Assembly: GCF_014205675.1 (NCBI RefSeq)
Contig: NZ_JACIIX010000003.1
Coordinates: forward strand, 248,001-312,000
Reading direction: 5' to 3'
DNA length: 64,000 bases
Origin: Novispirillum itersonii
GTDB lineage: Bacteria > Pseudomonadota > Alphaproteobacteria > Rhodospirillales > Rhodospirillaceae
The notes below the pieces were generated by a model. The model was not told the DNA's origin. It did no database searches and saw only the letters and a program-made list of their open reading frames with translations. Below are positions 54,794 to 63,718 of the stretch, in pieces (within the stretch, counting starts at the first letter, position 1; the number at the start of each line of letters is the position of its first letter). Made by a program: the position numbers and the translations under genes.

Positions 54794-55957
54794 ATGACTG
54801 ACAGTCCGCTTGCCTCCCTCCCCCTGACCGTTACCGAAGCCCTCAGTCCGGCCGAGCGGGAAGAGATCTTCCGTTTCCGCTATGACATCTATGTCCGGGA
54901 GATGGGAAAATTCGGGATGGTGGAGGCGGACCATGCCAATGGTCTGCTGCGGGATGTCGAGGATGCGGAGGCCCGCCTGTATGTGGCCCGCGCCGTCGGT
55001 AAGATCGCCGGGACATTGCGGGTTCTGTCCGGCAGCAAGGGGGTTCCGGCCCGTTTCGCACAGATGCCGGATTTTCAGCGGTTCCACGGTTTCGGGCCCG
55101 ATGCCCTGTCCTTCAGCGCCCGGCTGATGGTGTCACCGGGGCTGCGCGGAACCCCGGCCCTGAATGCGCTGGTGGCCTGTGCCTATGGCGATGGCCTCAA
55201 CCGCGGGACCCAGTTTGATTTCTGTACCTGTGCCCCCGGTCTGGTCGATCTGTACGAGCATCTGGGCTATCGCCGTTTCACCACTAATGTCGTCGATCCG
55301 GTGATCGGCTATCAGGTGCCGCTGGTGCTGGTGCTGCGCGATACCGAACATCTGGAGGCGATCCGCTCGCCGCTGCTGCGGATCCTGCGCCATCATCCGG
55401 ATGCCGGTGATGGCGGCCCGATTGGGGAATGGCTGCGGCGGACGTTTCCGGTCAAATCGGTGGTGCGGGACTGGGTGGAGGACGAAGACCTGTACTGGCG
55501 GTTCCTGACTGAAAAAGTCTGGAACAGCGCCGCCGGGCAACCGTCGATCCTGACCGACCTGAGCGAGGATGAACAGAAACGGCTGTTCCGCAGCGGAACG
55601 GTGCTGGAGTGTCAGCGCGGCGACCGCATCATCACCACCGGAACGGTGGGGAAGGAAGTGTTTGTGGTGCTGTCCGGTCTGGTGGAAGTGCGTCTGCCGG
55701 GGGAAGACACGCCGCTGGCGGTGCTGGATACCGGGCAGGTCTTTGGGGAAATTGCCTTTCTGGCTGACACCACCCGCTCCGCCGATGTGGTGGCAGTGTC
55801 GGATGCCCGGGTGCTGGCCCTCAGTCAGAACTTCCTGCGGCGGCTGATGCGGACCTCGCCGACCATGGCGTCCAAGCTGCTGTTCAACCTGTCGCGGACC
55901 CTGTGTGAACGTCTGGTCACCAGCAACCGTCACCGGACACAGGAAACCGGGTTCTGA
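54794..55957 (+). CDS. Fusion of LuxI/FeeM-like N-acyltransferase with a cyclic-nucleotide-binding domain
   Basis: 387 residues. The N-terminal half (about 10-200) begins EEIFRFRYDIYVREMG, matching the N-acyl amino acid synthase/LuxI acyltransferase fold, and ends with a Cys-rich motif (FCTCAPGLVDLYEHLGYRRF). Residues about 255-375 form a cNMP-binding domain: GDRIITTGTVGKEVFVVLSG and FGEIAFLADTTRSADVVA with the phosphate-binding Arg. Two catalytic-scaffold units on one chain imply an acyltransferase gated by a cyclic nucleotide. No Shine-Dalgarno is clear. 116 bases separate it from the V4R gene. Confidence 0.85.
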   Translation: MTDSPLASLPLTVTEALSPAEREEIFRFRYDIYVREMGKFGMVEADHANGLLRDVEDAEARLYVARAVGKIAGTLRVLSGSKGVPARFAQMPDFQRFHGFGPDALSFSARLMVSPGLRGTPALNALVACAYGDGLNRGTQFDFCTCAPGLVDLYEHLGYRRFTTNVVDPVIGYQVPLVLVLRDTEHLEAIRSPLLRILRHHPDAGDGGPIGEWLRRTFPVKSVVRDWVEDEDLYWRFLTEKVWNSAAGQPSILTDLSEDEQKRLFRSGTVLECQRGDRIITTGTVGKEVFVVLSGLVEVRLPGEDTPLAVLDTGQVFGEIAFLADTTRSADVVAVSDARVLALSQNFLRRLMRTSPTMASKLLFNLSRTLCERLVTSNRHRTQETGF

Positions 55958-56073
55958 TTGCGGGACAATAGAAGACTCTCCTTGTCGGATATCAAGGCGG
56001 CGGTGCCCCGGATTTGCGATTTTCAGCTATTCCAGAGAGGCGGGGATCCGCCGCGTGACAAGGATGGCTGAAA

Positions 56074-56523
56074 ATGACGGCATTTACCTTTGACGACATG
56101 CGCAAGATTGACCGGAAAACCCTGGGCGGCGAGGTGCCGCTGGAGCTGTTCCGGACAATCCGTCTGATCGGCCTGCATCAGGGCCTGCCGATGGGGGGCA
56201 AGGCCACCACCCTGACGGTCGGGCGCAAAATCGGCGACAGCCTGCCGGTCCGGTCGGTGGACGATATCCTGAAAATCTTCGTCGATCTGAAGATCGGCCT
56301 GCCGAAAGTCATCCATCAAGATCCGGATCTGGTCCGGGTGGTGGTGGAAGACTGCTTCTGTGATGGTCTGCCCGCCAGCGGCACCTCGGTCTGTGATCTG
56401 GAGGGGGCGATTCTGGAAGGGGCGATGGCGAAGGTGACCGGGAAGACGGTGCGGGTCCGGGAAACCAAATGCAATGTCGCCGGGCATGAGCACTGTGAAT
56501 ATGAGATCCGGATCGGGGGCTGA
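56074..56523 (+). CDS. V4R-domain small-molecule-binding protein
   Basis: 149 residues. The C-terminal part resembles the V4R (4-vinyl reductase) domain: CDLEGAILEGAMAKVTGKTV, then ETKCNVAGHEHCEYEI with the typical Cys/Gly pattern. The N-terminal part (about 1-70) is compact. V4R domains bind small molecules, often hydrocarbon or heme-related, and are usually part of transcription regulators; here the domain stands free. Its position after the acyltransferase/cNMP fusion suggests shared signalling. Only a partial family resemblance, hence moderate confidence. Confidence 0.7.
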   Translation: MTAFTFDDMRKIDRKTLGGEVPLELFRTIRLIGLHQGLPMGGKATTLTVGRKIGDSLPVRSVDDILKIFVDLKIGLPKVIHQDPDLVRVVVEDCFCDGLPASGTSVCDLEGAILEGAMAKVTGKTVRVRETKCNVAGHEHCEYEIRIGG

Positions 56524-56530
56524 GCGGTTC

Positions 56531-56564
56531 TGAAAAAAAACCGGCCTCCTGAGCGAAGGCCGGT
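56531..56564 (-). terminator. Terminator for phbB (minus strand)
   Basis: AACCGGCC pairs with GGCCGGTT around a loop; on the minus strand the stem is followed by eight T's. It lies 72 bases past the phbB stop; on the plus strand it also closes the V4R gene. Confidence 0.85.
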
Positions 56565-56636
56565 TGCAGAGGTCTCTGTTGGTTTGGTCTCTGCCGGATG
56601 GATGGGGTGGCAGTGCCACCCCGCCGCAGTCCGGGA

Positions 56637-57365
56637 TCAATACATGTGCTGGCCGCCGTTGATCGACAGGGTCGAGCCGGTGATGAAGTCCGCATCATCG
56701 GCGACCAGGAACAGCACACCCCGGGCGATGTCGTCGGCCTTGCCGAGGCGGCCGCGCGGGATCTTGGCGATGATCTTTTCCAGCACGTTCGGCGGCACCG
56801 CGCGCACCATATCGGTATCGACATAGCCCGGGGCGATGGCGTTGACGGTGATGCCCTTGCTGGCCCCTTCCTGCGCCAGCGCCTTGGTGAAGCCATGGAT
56901 GCCGGACTTGGCGGCGGCATAGTTGACCTGACCGTACTGACCGGCCTGCCCGTTGATGGAACCGATGTTGACGATGCGGCCGAAGCTGCGGTCGCGCATG
57001 GAATCGATCACGCAGCGGCACATGTTGAAGCAGGAGGACAGGTTGGTCTGAATCACTTCATCCCACTTCTGGTAATCCATGCGGTGGATGGTGGTGTCAC
57101 GGGTGATCCCGGCGTTGTTGACCAGTACATCGACCGGACCCAGCTCTTCGCTGATCTTCTTCACCGCCGCTTCGCAGGCGGCGAAATCGGCGACATCAAA
57201 CTTGTAGGCAGCGATGCCGGTTTCTTCGCTGAACTTTTTGGCGGCGTCGTCGTTTCCGGCATAGGTGGCCGCCACCTTGTAGCCCTTGTTCTTCAGGGCT
57301 TCGGAAATGGCACGCCCGATCCCACGGGTCCCACCGGTCACAACCGCCACACGACCTTCAGACAT
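56637..57365 (-). CDS. phbB: Acetoacetyl-CoA reductase
   Basis: 242 residues of the SDR family. TGGTRGIG binds NADPH, NNAGITRD follows, and S136, Y149 and K153 form the catalytic triad. The C-terminal GSTLSINGGQHMY is specific to PhbB/PhaB over FabG. It reduces acetoacetyl-CoA to (R)-3-hydroxybutyryl-CoA for polyhydroxybutyrate. The thiolase and synthase are not in the window. GGGGAG precedes the start. Confidence 0.94.
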   Translation of the reverse strand: MSEGRVAVVTGGTRGIGRAISEALKNKGYKVAATYAGNDDAAKKFSEETGIAAYKFDVADFAACEAAVKKISEELGPVDVLVNNAGITRDTTIHRMDYQKWDEVIQTNLSSCFNMCRCVIDSMRDRSFGRIVNIGSINGQAGQYGQVNYAAAKSGIHGFTKALAQEGASKGITVNAIAPGYVDTDMVRAVPPNVLEKIIAKIPRGRLGKADDIARGVLFLVADDADFITGSTLSINGGQHMY

Positions 57366-57818
57366 TCTTGAACTCCCCTTGCATCAGCGTTTTTGCAGGT
57401 AAATGGATCTGTACACATGGTTTGTCCCGGCGTGACAGGGCACGGCGTTCCGGGGCTGGCCCGTGGGGCCAGCTGCGCTCTTACGGCGTCATAAGACTGA
57501 GTGTAATGAAATTTCCGGATAAAGAAACCGATATTTATGTAACAAAATTACAAGATGGCAGGGAGAATTCTGTCGCATTTCAGCATTGCTGCGCGACGTC
57601 CTGACGGGTAATCCGGGGGATATGCCAACAGCGGGGTGGCGGATCGGCCTTTCCGTTACGGTAACATCTCCGGTTGCAGAAACAAAGCTGCGTGATCTGC
57701 CCGGGATCGGTTTTGCGCTGCACACAGAAGACGGCCGATCAAGACAAAACCTTCTCGCTTCGTTCCGCCCCTGTGCGGTAGACTCCCCGCAATTGCGTGG
57801 TTTAGACGGAATACCGCC
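57366..57818. other. Divergent promoter region phbB / TIGR02302
   Basis: 453 bases without a gene. The middle is AT-richer (57490-57590). A dyad TGTAA-CAAAA-TTACA occupies 57538-57552 and a half-copy TGTAA lies at 57502. Likely holds both promoters; the dyad is a possible operator. Confidence 0.5.
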
Positions 57819-60347
57819 ATGGCTTTACCGGAAACCCCGCCAGAGTCCCCGAAAGCCGGGGTTGCCGGGGCTGGTGTGACAGAACAGTCTGTGCCCCCGG
57901 CGGACTGTGGGGATCTGCGCCGCCGGATTGAATACCGCCTGCGCCTGATGCAGACCATCACCGGTCTGGAACGCCTGTGGCTGGAAAGCTGGGTCCTGCG
58001 GGCCCTGTGTCTGTCCTGTCTGGCGGTGATGCTGTCCGGCGTTCTTCCGGGATTGCCGGGCTGGCTGCATCTGGCCGGGTTGGCTCTGGCGGCGGGGGGG
58101 CTTCTTGCTGCTGCCGTGGCGATGGTCCGCCGGTTCCGCTGGCCGGACCGGCAGGACACGGTCCGCCGCTGGGAAGGTGGCCATGTGCACCGTCCTCTGA
58201 CCGCCAGCTTTGACCGCCTCAGTCAGGGGGGAGATCCCCTGACCGAAGCCCTGTGGCTGGAGCACAAGCGGCAGGCCCGCGCAGAAGGGGCCGGTCTGGC
58301 CGTCGGCCTGATGGTCCCGGAGGTTGCCGCCCGTGATCCCTGGGGGCTGCGGGCGATCCCGGTGCTGGCGTTTGTCATTGCCCTGACGGTGGGGTGGCAG
58401 GATCCGGCCCACCGGCTGCGCGATTCCCTGACCCCGGGGCCGGTGTTTCCCGGGCGGGGCCTGACCGCCGAAGTCTGGCTGACCCCCCCCGCCTATACCG
58501 GTCTGCCGCCTTTGACCCGCAGTCTGACCCTGCCGGTTGCCACGCCGGAGGCTGAAGAGGCCCTGCGGGCGTGGAAAGGGCTGTTCAGCGCCCTTCCCTC
58601 CGGAACGCGGGTGCAGCTTCTGGTGCGGTCCGATGCCGCAGTGGATGTGCATCTGGGCGGCATGGCGCTGACGCCGGACGTGCTTGATCAGAAGGCCCGC
58701 CGCTGGGATCTGGTGCTGACGCCGGATGCGGAGAGGACGGCCCCGGAGATCCGGATTTCCTCGTTCTGGCGGACCTGGCTGACGTGGCCGGTGCATGTCG
58801 TGGCGGATCAGCCGCCGTCTCTGGCGTGGGTGGCTCCGCCGGTATCGGTTGCGCGCCCCGGCGCGGACGGCGCGTTGACCCTGCCGCTGCGGGGGGATGA
58901 TGACTGGGGGTTCACCGCCCTGTCGCTGGAACTGCGGCGGGAGGGCGAGGAGGCACCCCCTGTGGCCCTGCCTCTCAGCGGTCAGCCGAAGACGCTCCGC
59001 TCTGCGGTGTCCGCAGCGCTGGCGGCCCATCCGTGGGCGGGGCTGGAGGTGCAGGTCCGGGTCCGCGGACAGGATGCGGCGGGACAGGACGGGCTGACGG
59101 ACTGGGCGGCAGTCACCCTGCCGGAGCGCTCGTTCACCCATCCGGTGGCCAGAAAGATTATTGCCACCCGGAAGACCCTGATGACGGTGGCCCCGCCGGA
59201 CATGATTATGGTCTCTGCCGCCCTCAGCCACCTGAGTGCGCAGCCCGGGGCCTTCGGCGGCGACCCGGTGACGTTTCTGGCGCTGCGCGTCGCAGCGTTA
59301 CGGGCCGCCGTTTTCTCGGCCGGGACCGTAACGCCGGAAGCCCGGCAGGCGACGGGGGCGCTGTTGTGGCAGACGGCGGTCCGGGTGGAGGACGGGCGTC
59401 TGGCCGGAGCGCGGGATGCTTTGGAACAGGCCCGTCAGGATCTGGCAGACGCGGTGGAGCGCCATGCCTCGCCGGAGGAAATGCAGGCGGCGATTGCCGC
59501 TGTCCGCCGGGCGGCCGGGGCCTTCATCAATGAATTGCTGAACCGGATGGAAGGAATGGCGGTGCCGCTGCCGCAGATGTCCGGTCTGGCGATGTCGGCA
59601 GACAGCATTGACCGGATGGCGCAGGCGCTGGAAGACCTGAGCCGTCTGGGATCAGCCGAGGCGGCCCGGCAGATGATGGATCAGCTGTCCCGGGCGCTGT
59701 CGCGGTTGCAGTCGGCGGCATCGATGCCTGATGCCCGCCAGATGGAGATGGTCAGCCGGATGATGGAGGCCCTTCAGGAGGCGGTCCGCCAGCAGGAAGC
59801 CCTGCTGAAGCAGACCTTTGATATCCGGCAGGATGAACCGGCCCGCCGCAAGGGGACGCCGTCGCGCTTCGCCAGCCGGGGGATGGAGCTGGGGACGGAG
59901 CAGGAGCAGCTGGCGCAGCGGCTGAAGGACAGTGTCGGGGCGGCAGGGCCGGATCCGTCCCTGATGCCGGAGTCTCTGGCCGCAGCCCAGTCGGCGATGA
60001 CAGCCGCAGCGGCTTCGTTGCGCTCAGCCCGCTGGGAGGAGGCGCTGGAGTCGCAGGCAGCGGCCCTGTCGGCCCTGAAGAAGGGGCAGGGGGAAGCGCT
60101 GGGAAACATGATGTCCCGGGGCGGGGGTGGGCCGATGGTGCTGATGTCCCCGGGCGGGCCGGGTCTGTCAGACGATCCGACCGGACGCGGCGGGGACTCG
60201 CTGGGGACCGCCGGTCAGCCGATCCCGGATAAGCCGCAGCGGGCCAAGGCGTGGGACCTGTTGCAGGAACTGCGGAGAAGGGCCAGCGACCGGAACCGTC
60301 CGGCAGAGGAACTGGAGTACCTGAACCGCTTGCTGAAGCTGTTCTGA
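57819..60347 (+). CDS. TIGR02302/DUF4175 family membrane protein
   Basis: 842 residues. Three membrane segments in the first 220 residues (LCLSCLAVMLSGVLPGL, LALAAGGLLAAAVAMV, AIPVLAFVIALTVGW). A beta-rich periplasmic part follows (about 200-430), then a Gln/Ala/Glu-rich helical part (about 430-760), then a Gly/Pro-rich region and a basic C-terminus (ELRRRASDRNRPAEELEYLNRLLKLF). The pattern is that of the alphaproteobacterial TIGR02302 low-complexity family; function unknown. It is terminated by a bidirectional terminator shared with pckG. Confidence 0.85.
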   Translation: MALPETPPESPKAGVAGAGVTEQSVPPADCGDLRRRIEYRLRLMQTITGLERLWLESWVLRALCLSCLAVMLSGVLPGLPGWLHLAGLALAAGGLLAAAVAMVRRFRWPDRQDTVRRWEGGHVHRPLTASFDRLSQGGDPLTEALWLEHKRQARAEGAGLAVGLMVPEVAARDPWGLRAIPVLAFVIALTVGWQDPAHRLRDSLTPGPVFPGRGLTAEVWLTPPAYTGLPPLTRSLTLPVATPEAEEALRAWKGLFSALPSGTRVQLLVRSDAAVDVHLGGMALTPDVLDQKARRWDLVLTPDAERTAPEIRISSFWRTWLTWPVHVVADQPPSLAWVAPPVSVARPGADGALTLPLRGDDDWGFTALSLELRREGEEAPPVALPLSGQPKTLRSAVSAALAAHPWAGLEVQVRVRGQDAAGQDGLTDWAAVTLPERSFTHPVARKIIATRKTLMTVAPPDMIMVSAALSHLSAQPGAFGGDPVTFLALRVAALRAAVFSAGTVTPEARQATGALLWQTAVRVEDGRLAGARDALEQARQDLADAVERHASPEEMQAAIAAVRRAAGAFINELLNRMEGMAVPLPQMSGLAMSADSIDRMAQALEDLSRLGSAEAARQMMDQLSRALSRLQSAASMPDARQMEMVSRMMEALQEAVRQQEALLKQTFDIRQDEPARRKGTPSRFASRGMELGTEQEQLAQRLKDSVGAAGPDPSLMPESLAAAQSAMTAAAASLRSARWEEALESQAAALSALKKGQGEALGNMMSRGGGGPMVLMSPGGPGLSDDPTGRGGDSLGTAGQPIPDKPQRAKAWDLLQELRRRASDRNRPAEELEYLNRLLKLF

Positions 60348-60444
60348 TTCAGGGTGCCGGTGACGGCAGAGCCGCCGTAGCAAGGGCAGTCCGGAAGGGC
60401 CGTTCTGCCCCCTGTTTCTGGAACAAAACCTGTGCCGTGAACAG

Positions 60445-60480
60445 AAAAAGGGCGGGCTCTCTGAAGAGCCCGCCCTTTTT
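60445..60480. terminator. Bidirectional terminator between TIGR02302 gene and pckG
   Basis: A perfect 16-bp stem (60445-60460 with 60465-60480) and a CTGA loop, with an A-run before and a T-run after. Serves both convergent genes. Confidence 0.95.
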
Positions 60481-60521
60481 GACGGAGGAGGCCAGCCCGG
60501 GGATCCGGACTGGCCAGTCCT

Positions 60522-62351
60522 TTACTCAGCGGCGTCGGACAGCGACCAGATTTCCGGGCTGCGTTCCAGACGGGCAATCTGCATCTGGCGATGCAGTTCC
60601 AGTTCCTTCGGCAGACGGTCGCCGAACTTGCTGAACATCACTTCCTGATCAATGGCTTCCGCCATGGCCGCGCCCTTGTAGATCTTCATGATCTCGTCGA
60701 ACTTGGCCTGCGGGAAGTCCAGACCCGACCAATGCAGGTCGGAGTAATGCGGCATCCAGCCGATCGGGCTTTCGGTGGCGGCGGCACGGCCGTGGACGCG
60801 GTCAACGATCCACTTCAGGGCGCGCATGTTTTCGCCGAAGCCCGGCCACACGAACTTGCCGTTCTCGTCCTTGCGGAACCAGTTGACGCGGAAGAAACGC
60901 GGCGGATTCGGCAGCTTGCGGCCGACGTTCAGCCAATGGTCCCAATAGTCGCCCATGTTGTAGCCGCAGAACGGCAGCATGGCCATCGGGTCGCGGCGCA
61001 TGGCGGCCTGACCGACCGCGGCGGCGGTGGCTTCGGACCCCATGGTGGCGGCCAGATAGACGCCGTGGCTCCAGTTGAAGGACTGGAACACCAGCGGGAA
61101 GTTCTTGGAAACACGGCCACCGAACATGAAGGCGGAAATCGGCACGCCGGCCGGGTTTTCCCATTCGGCGTCGATGCACGGCACCTGCGAGGCCGGGGCG
61201 GTGAAGCGGCTGTTCGGATGGGCAGCCGGGCGGCCGCAGTCCGGGGTCCAGTCGCGGCCGGTCCAGTCGATCAGATGGGCCGGGGCTTCATCGGTCATAC
61301 CTTCCCACCACACGTCACCGTCGTCGGTCAGGGCGACGTTGGTGAAGATGCAGTTGGCGGTCAGGGTCGCCATCGCATTCGGGTTGGACTTGGTGTTGGT
61401 GCCCGGGGCGACGCCGAACAGCCCGTTTTCCGGGTTGATGGCGCGCAGCTGGCCGTTGGCGTCCGGCTTGATCCACGCGATGTCGTCGCCGATGGTGGTG
61501 ACTTCCCAGCCATCGAAGCCCTTCGGCGGAATCAGCATGGCGAAGTTGGTCTTGCCGCAGGCGGACGGGAAGGCGGCGGACACATAGGTCTTTTCACCCT
61601 GCGGGTTCTTCACGCCGAGGATGAGCATGTGTTCGGCCAGCCAGCCTTCGTCACGGGCCATCACCGAGGCGATGCGCAGGGCGAGGCACTTCTTGCCGAG
61701 CAGGGCGTTGCCGCCGTAGCCGGAGCCGTAGGACCAGATTTCCCGGGTTTCCGGGAAGTGGACGATGTACTTGGTTTCGCTGCACGGCCAGGCCACGTCC
61801 TTCTGACCGGCTTCCAGCGGCGCACCGACGGAGTGGATGCACGGCACGAAGGCGCCGTCATCGCCCAGCACGTCCAGCACCTTGGTGCCCATGCGGGTCA
61901 TGATCTTCATGTTGACGGCGACATAGGCGCTGTCAGAGATCTCGACGCCGATCTGGGCAATGTTGGAGCCGAGCGGACCCATCGAGAACGGCACCACGTA
62001 CATGGTGCGGCCCTTCATGCAGCCGTCAAACAGCTTGTGCATGGTGGAGCGCATCTCGGCCGGATCGACCCAGTTGTTGGTCGGGCCGGCATCGTCCTTG
62101 TCTTCGGAGCAGATGAAGGTGCGGTCTTCAACGCGCGCGACGTCAGAGGGGTCGGAGCGGCACAGGTAGCTGTTGGCGCGCTTTTCCGGGTTCAGGCGGA
62201 TGAACGTGCCCGCATCGACCATTTCCTGACACAGGCGGTCATATTCGGCATCGGAGCCATCGCACCAGTACACACGGTCCGGCTTGCACAGCTTGGCAAC
62301 TTCATCGACCCAAGCCAGAAGCTTGGCATTCTTAGTCGGGGCAGCGGTCAT
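60522..62351 (-). CDS. pckG: Phosphoenolpyruvate carboxykinase (GTP)
   Basis: 609 residues of the GTP-dependent type, less usual in bacteria than the ATP enzyme. [13 protein letters not shown] is the P-loop with the reactive Cys, [22 protein letters not shown] the C-terminal part, and [16 protein letters not shown] match. Metal ligands and PEP binding Arg/Tyr residues are present. It converts oxaloacetate to PEP. GGAGA lies 7 bases before the start. Upstream gap is 492 bases. Confidence 0.96.
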   Translation of the reverse strand: MTAAPTKNAKLLAWVDEVAKLCKPDRVYWCDGSDAEYDRLCQEMVDAGTFIRLNPEKRANSYLCRSDPSDVARVEDRTFICSEDKDDAGPTNNWVDPAEMRSTMHKLFDGCMKGRTMYVVPFSMGPLGSNIAQIGVEISDSAYVAVNMKIMTRMGTKVLDVLGDDGAFVPCIHSVGAPLEAGQKDVAWPCSETKYIVHFPETREIWSYGSGYGGNALLGKKCLALRIASVMARDEGWLAEHMLILGVKNPQGEKTYVSAAFPSACGKTNFAMLIPPKGFDGWEVTTIGDDIAWIKPDANGQLRAINPENGLFGVAPGTNTKSNPNAMATLTANCIFTNVALTDDGDVWWEGMTDEAPAHLIDWTGRDWTPDCGRPAAHPNSRFTAPASQVPCIDAEWENPAGVPISAFMFGGRVSKNFPLVFQSFNWSHGVYLAATMGSEATAAAVGQAAMRRDPMAMLPFCGYNMGDYWDHWLNVGRKLPNPPRFFRVNWFRKDENGKFVWPGFGENMRALKWIVDRVHGRAAATESPIGWMPHYSDLHWSGLDFPQAKFDEIMKIYKGAAMAEAIDQEVMFSKFGDRLPKELELHRQMQIARLERSPEIWSLSDAAE

Positions 62352-62843
62352 TTAACGGATCTCCAGTGGACGATCCGCGCCCGGTCCTTCCGGCAGTGTG
62401 ACGGAAAGAGGAGGTAAGGCGCGAACGGCGGTCAGTCTTGGGGAAGAAATACGGGCCTGCCGGGTCGGCAGTCCGGATTTCGCACAACAGGTTATCACCC
62501 CGGAGCGGACAGAACGGGGGTGCACCCGGGCCAGAGACCGGGTGTCAGGGGCATTTTTATTCTTACGAGCCTCGGGCCGTTTCGGTCCCTCTTGCATCGC
62601 CGGAATGCTCTCCTTCAGCCGGTGTGCCGGTCCATCCCGGAGGACGGGTGGCGCACGGGCTTCATGCCTGTTCGGGATCCCTGTCCGGCATGGCCTCCGG
62701 ACAGTCCCGATGGGGACAATAAAGGGCCGGAGGGTGCCCCGCAACCGCTTGTTTCGCATTCCGGAGATTCGGCCGGGGATTCCGGAGCGGAAAACCCGGC
62801 CTACCCGGATGGGTTGGATACAAAATCCTGCGCGACAGGCGGA
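62352..62843. other. Upstream region of pckG, no gene seen
   Basis: 492 bases that contain the pckG promoter. Open frames here lack a ribosome site or family features. No convincing promoter boxes or terminators found. Confidence 0.5.
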
Positions 62844-63623
62844 TTACTGCGGTGCAGCACGGGCGGCACGGACCAGTGCCACCAATGTGGGTTGGAGTTC
62901 GTTTGCATCCTTCAGGGGGTTCGGAAACGGAATGCGCAGGCTGGTTTCACCATTGGCAAGATCAAGGCCATCGGCATCAACGGCGGTCATGGTCCAGCCG
63001 TCGGCGGCGTCCCGGTTACTGCCATAGGTTGCGGCCAGCAGGGCGACGGCATCGGCGTGATCGCTGTTCATGTGTCCGCAGGCCGAGGCGGCGACCGCGT
63101 CCAGTTCCCGGCACAGGGCGGCGGGCAGGCCGGGGCCGTCCTCAATCCACACCGCGCGGGCGAAGCCGCCGACGAAATGGATCCGCTCCACCGTCATGAC
63201 CCAGACCGCGAAGTCGCCGAACCCGGCATACAGGGCTGCCCCCGGGTGGCGGGCGAGAAACCGGGACCGGGCCTGCTCCAGCTCTGCCCCTTCGGCCCGG
63301 TGCAGGGTTCCGGTGACCGTGGCGCGGGGACCGGTCTGCGGGTTTGGCAGCCCGGAGGCCTGTTCCACCAGAAAGGCCGCCCGGGGATCCCGCAGCAGAT
63401 TTTGGGTGTGGTCTGCCAGTTCGGACAGCAGGAAGACGGGAGAGGCGTCGGGCAGGGTCGCATGGGTGACCAGAGAGACATAAGGCGTCGGGCCTGCTGC
63501 GTCTTCCTCTGTTGCTGCGGGCAGGGTTGTGGCAAGACTGCCGCTCCGGCAACCGCGCAGCAGGGCGCGGACACTCCGGCGGTGGCTATCAGAAGGTTTG
63601 ATTTGCGGAATTTCGCGGGTCAT
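62844..63623 (-). CDS. HugZ-like heme/FMN-binding protein (PNPOx-like with DUF2470)
   Basis: 259 residues. The first 160 residues form a split-barrel (SLATTLPAA, PYVSLVTHATLPDASPVFLLSELADHTQNL, SGLPNPQTGPRATVTG), and the C-terminal 90 form DUF2470 (CGHMNSDHADAVALLAATYG). This two-domain layout is HugZ/HutZ-like and is tied to heme degradation or FMN binding. His and Asp in the second domain are present. Start at ATG 63623; farther upstream starts have no conserved sequence. Divergent from the GST gene (95 bases between). Confidence 0.88.
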   Translation of the reverse strand: MTREIPQIKPSDSHRRSVRALLRGCRSGSLATTLPAATEEDAAGPTPYVSLVTHATLPDASPVFLLSELADHTQNLLRDPRAAFLVEQASGLPNPQTGPRATVTGTLHRAEGAELEQARSRFLARHPGAALYAGFGDFAVWVMTVERIHFVGGFARAVWIEDGPGLPAALCRELDAVAASACGHMNSDHADAVALLAATYGSNRDAADGWTMTAVDADGLDLANGETSLRIPFPNPLKDANELQPTLVALVRAARAAPQ

Positions 63624-63718
63624 GATGCCATCCGTGACACAGCACACAGGTCCAACGGGCAGTGGGACCCTATGGTGGGGAAGGTTGATAAACTTTCCTG
63701 ATTCGGTAAATAGGGCAT

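Noticed and set aside
60591-62417. 608-residue plus-strand open frame
   Set aside because: Opposite pckG; no conserved motif.
62352-62759. 135-residue minus-strand open frame just upstream of pckG
   Set aside because: Arg/Pro-rich, no ribosome site, no motif.
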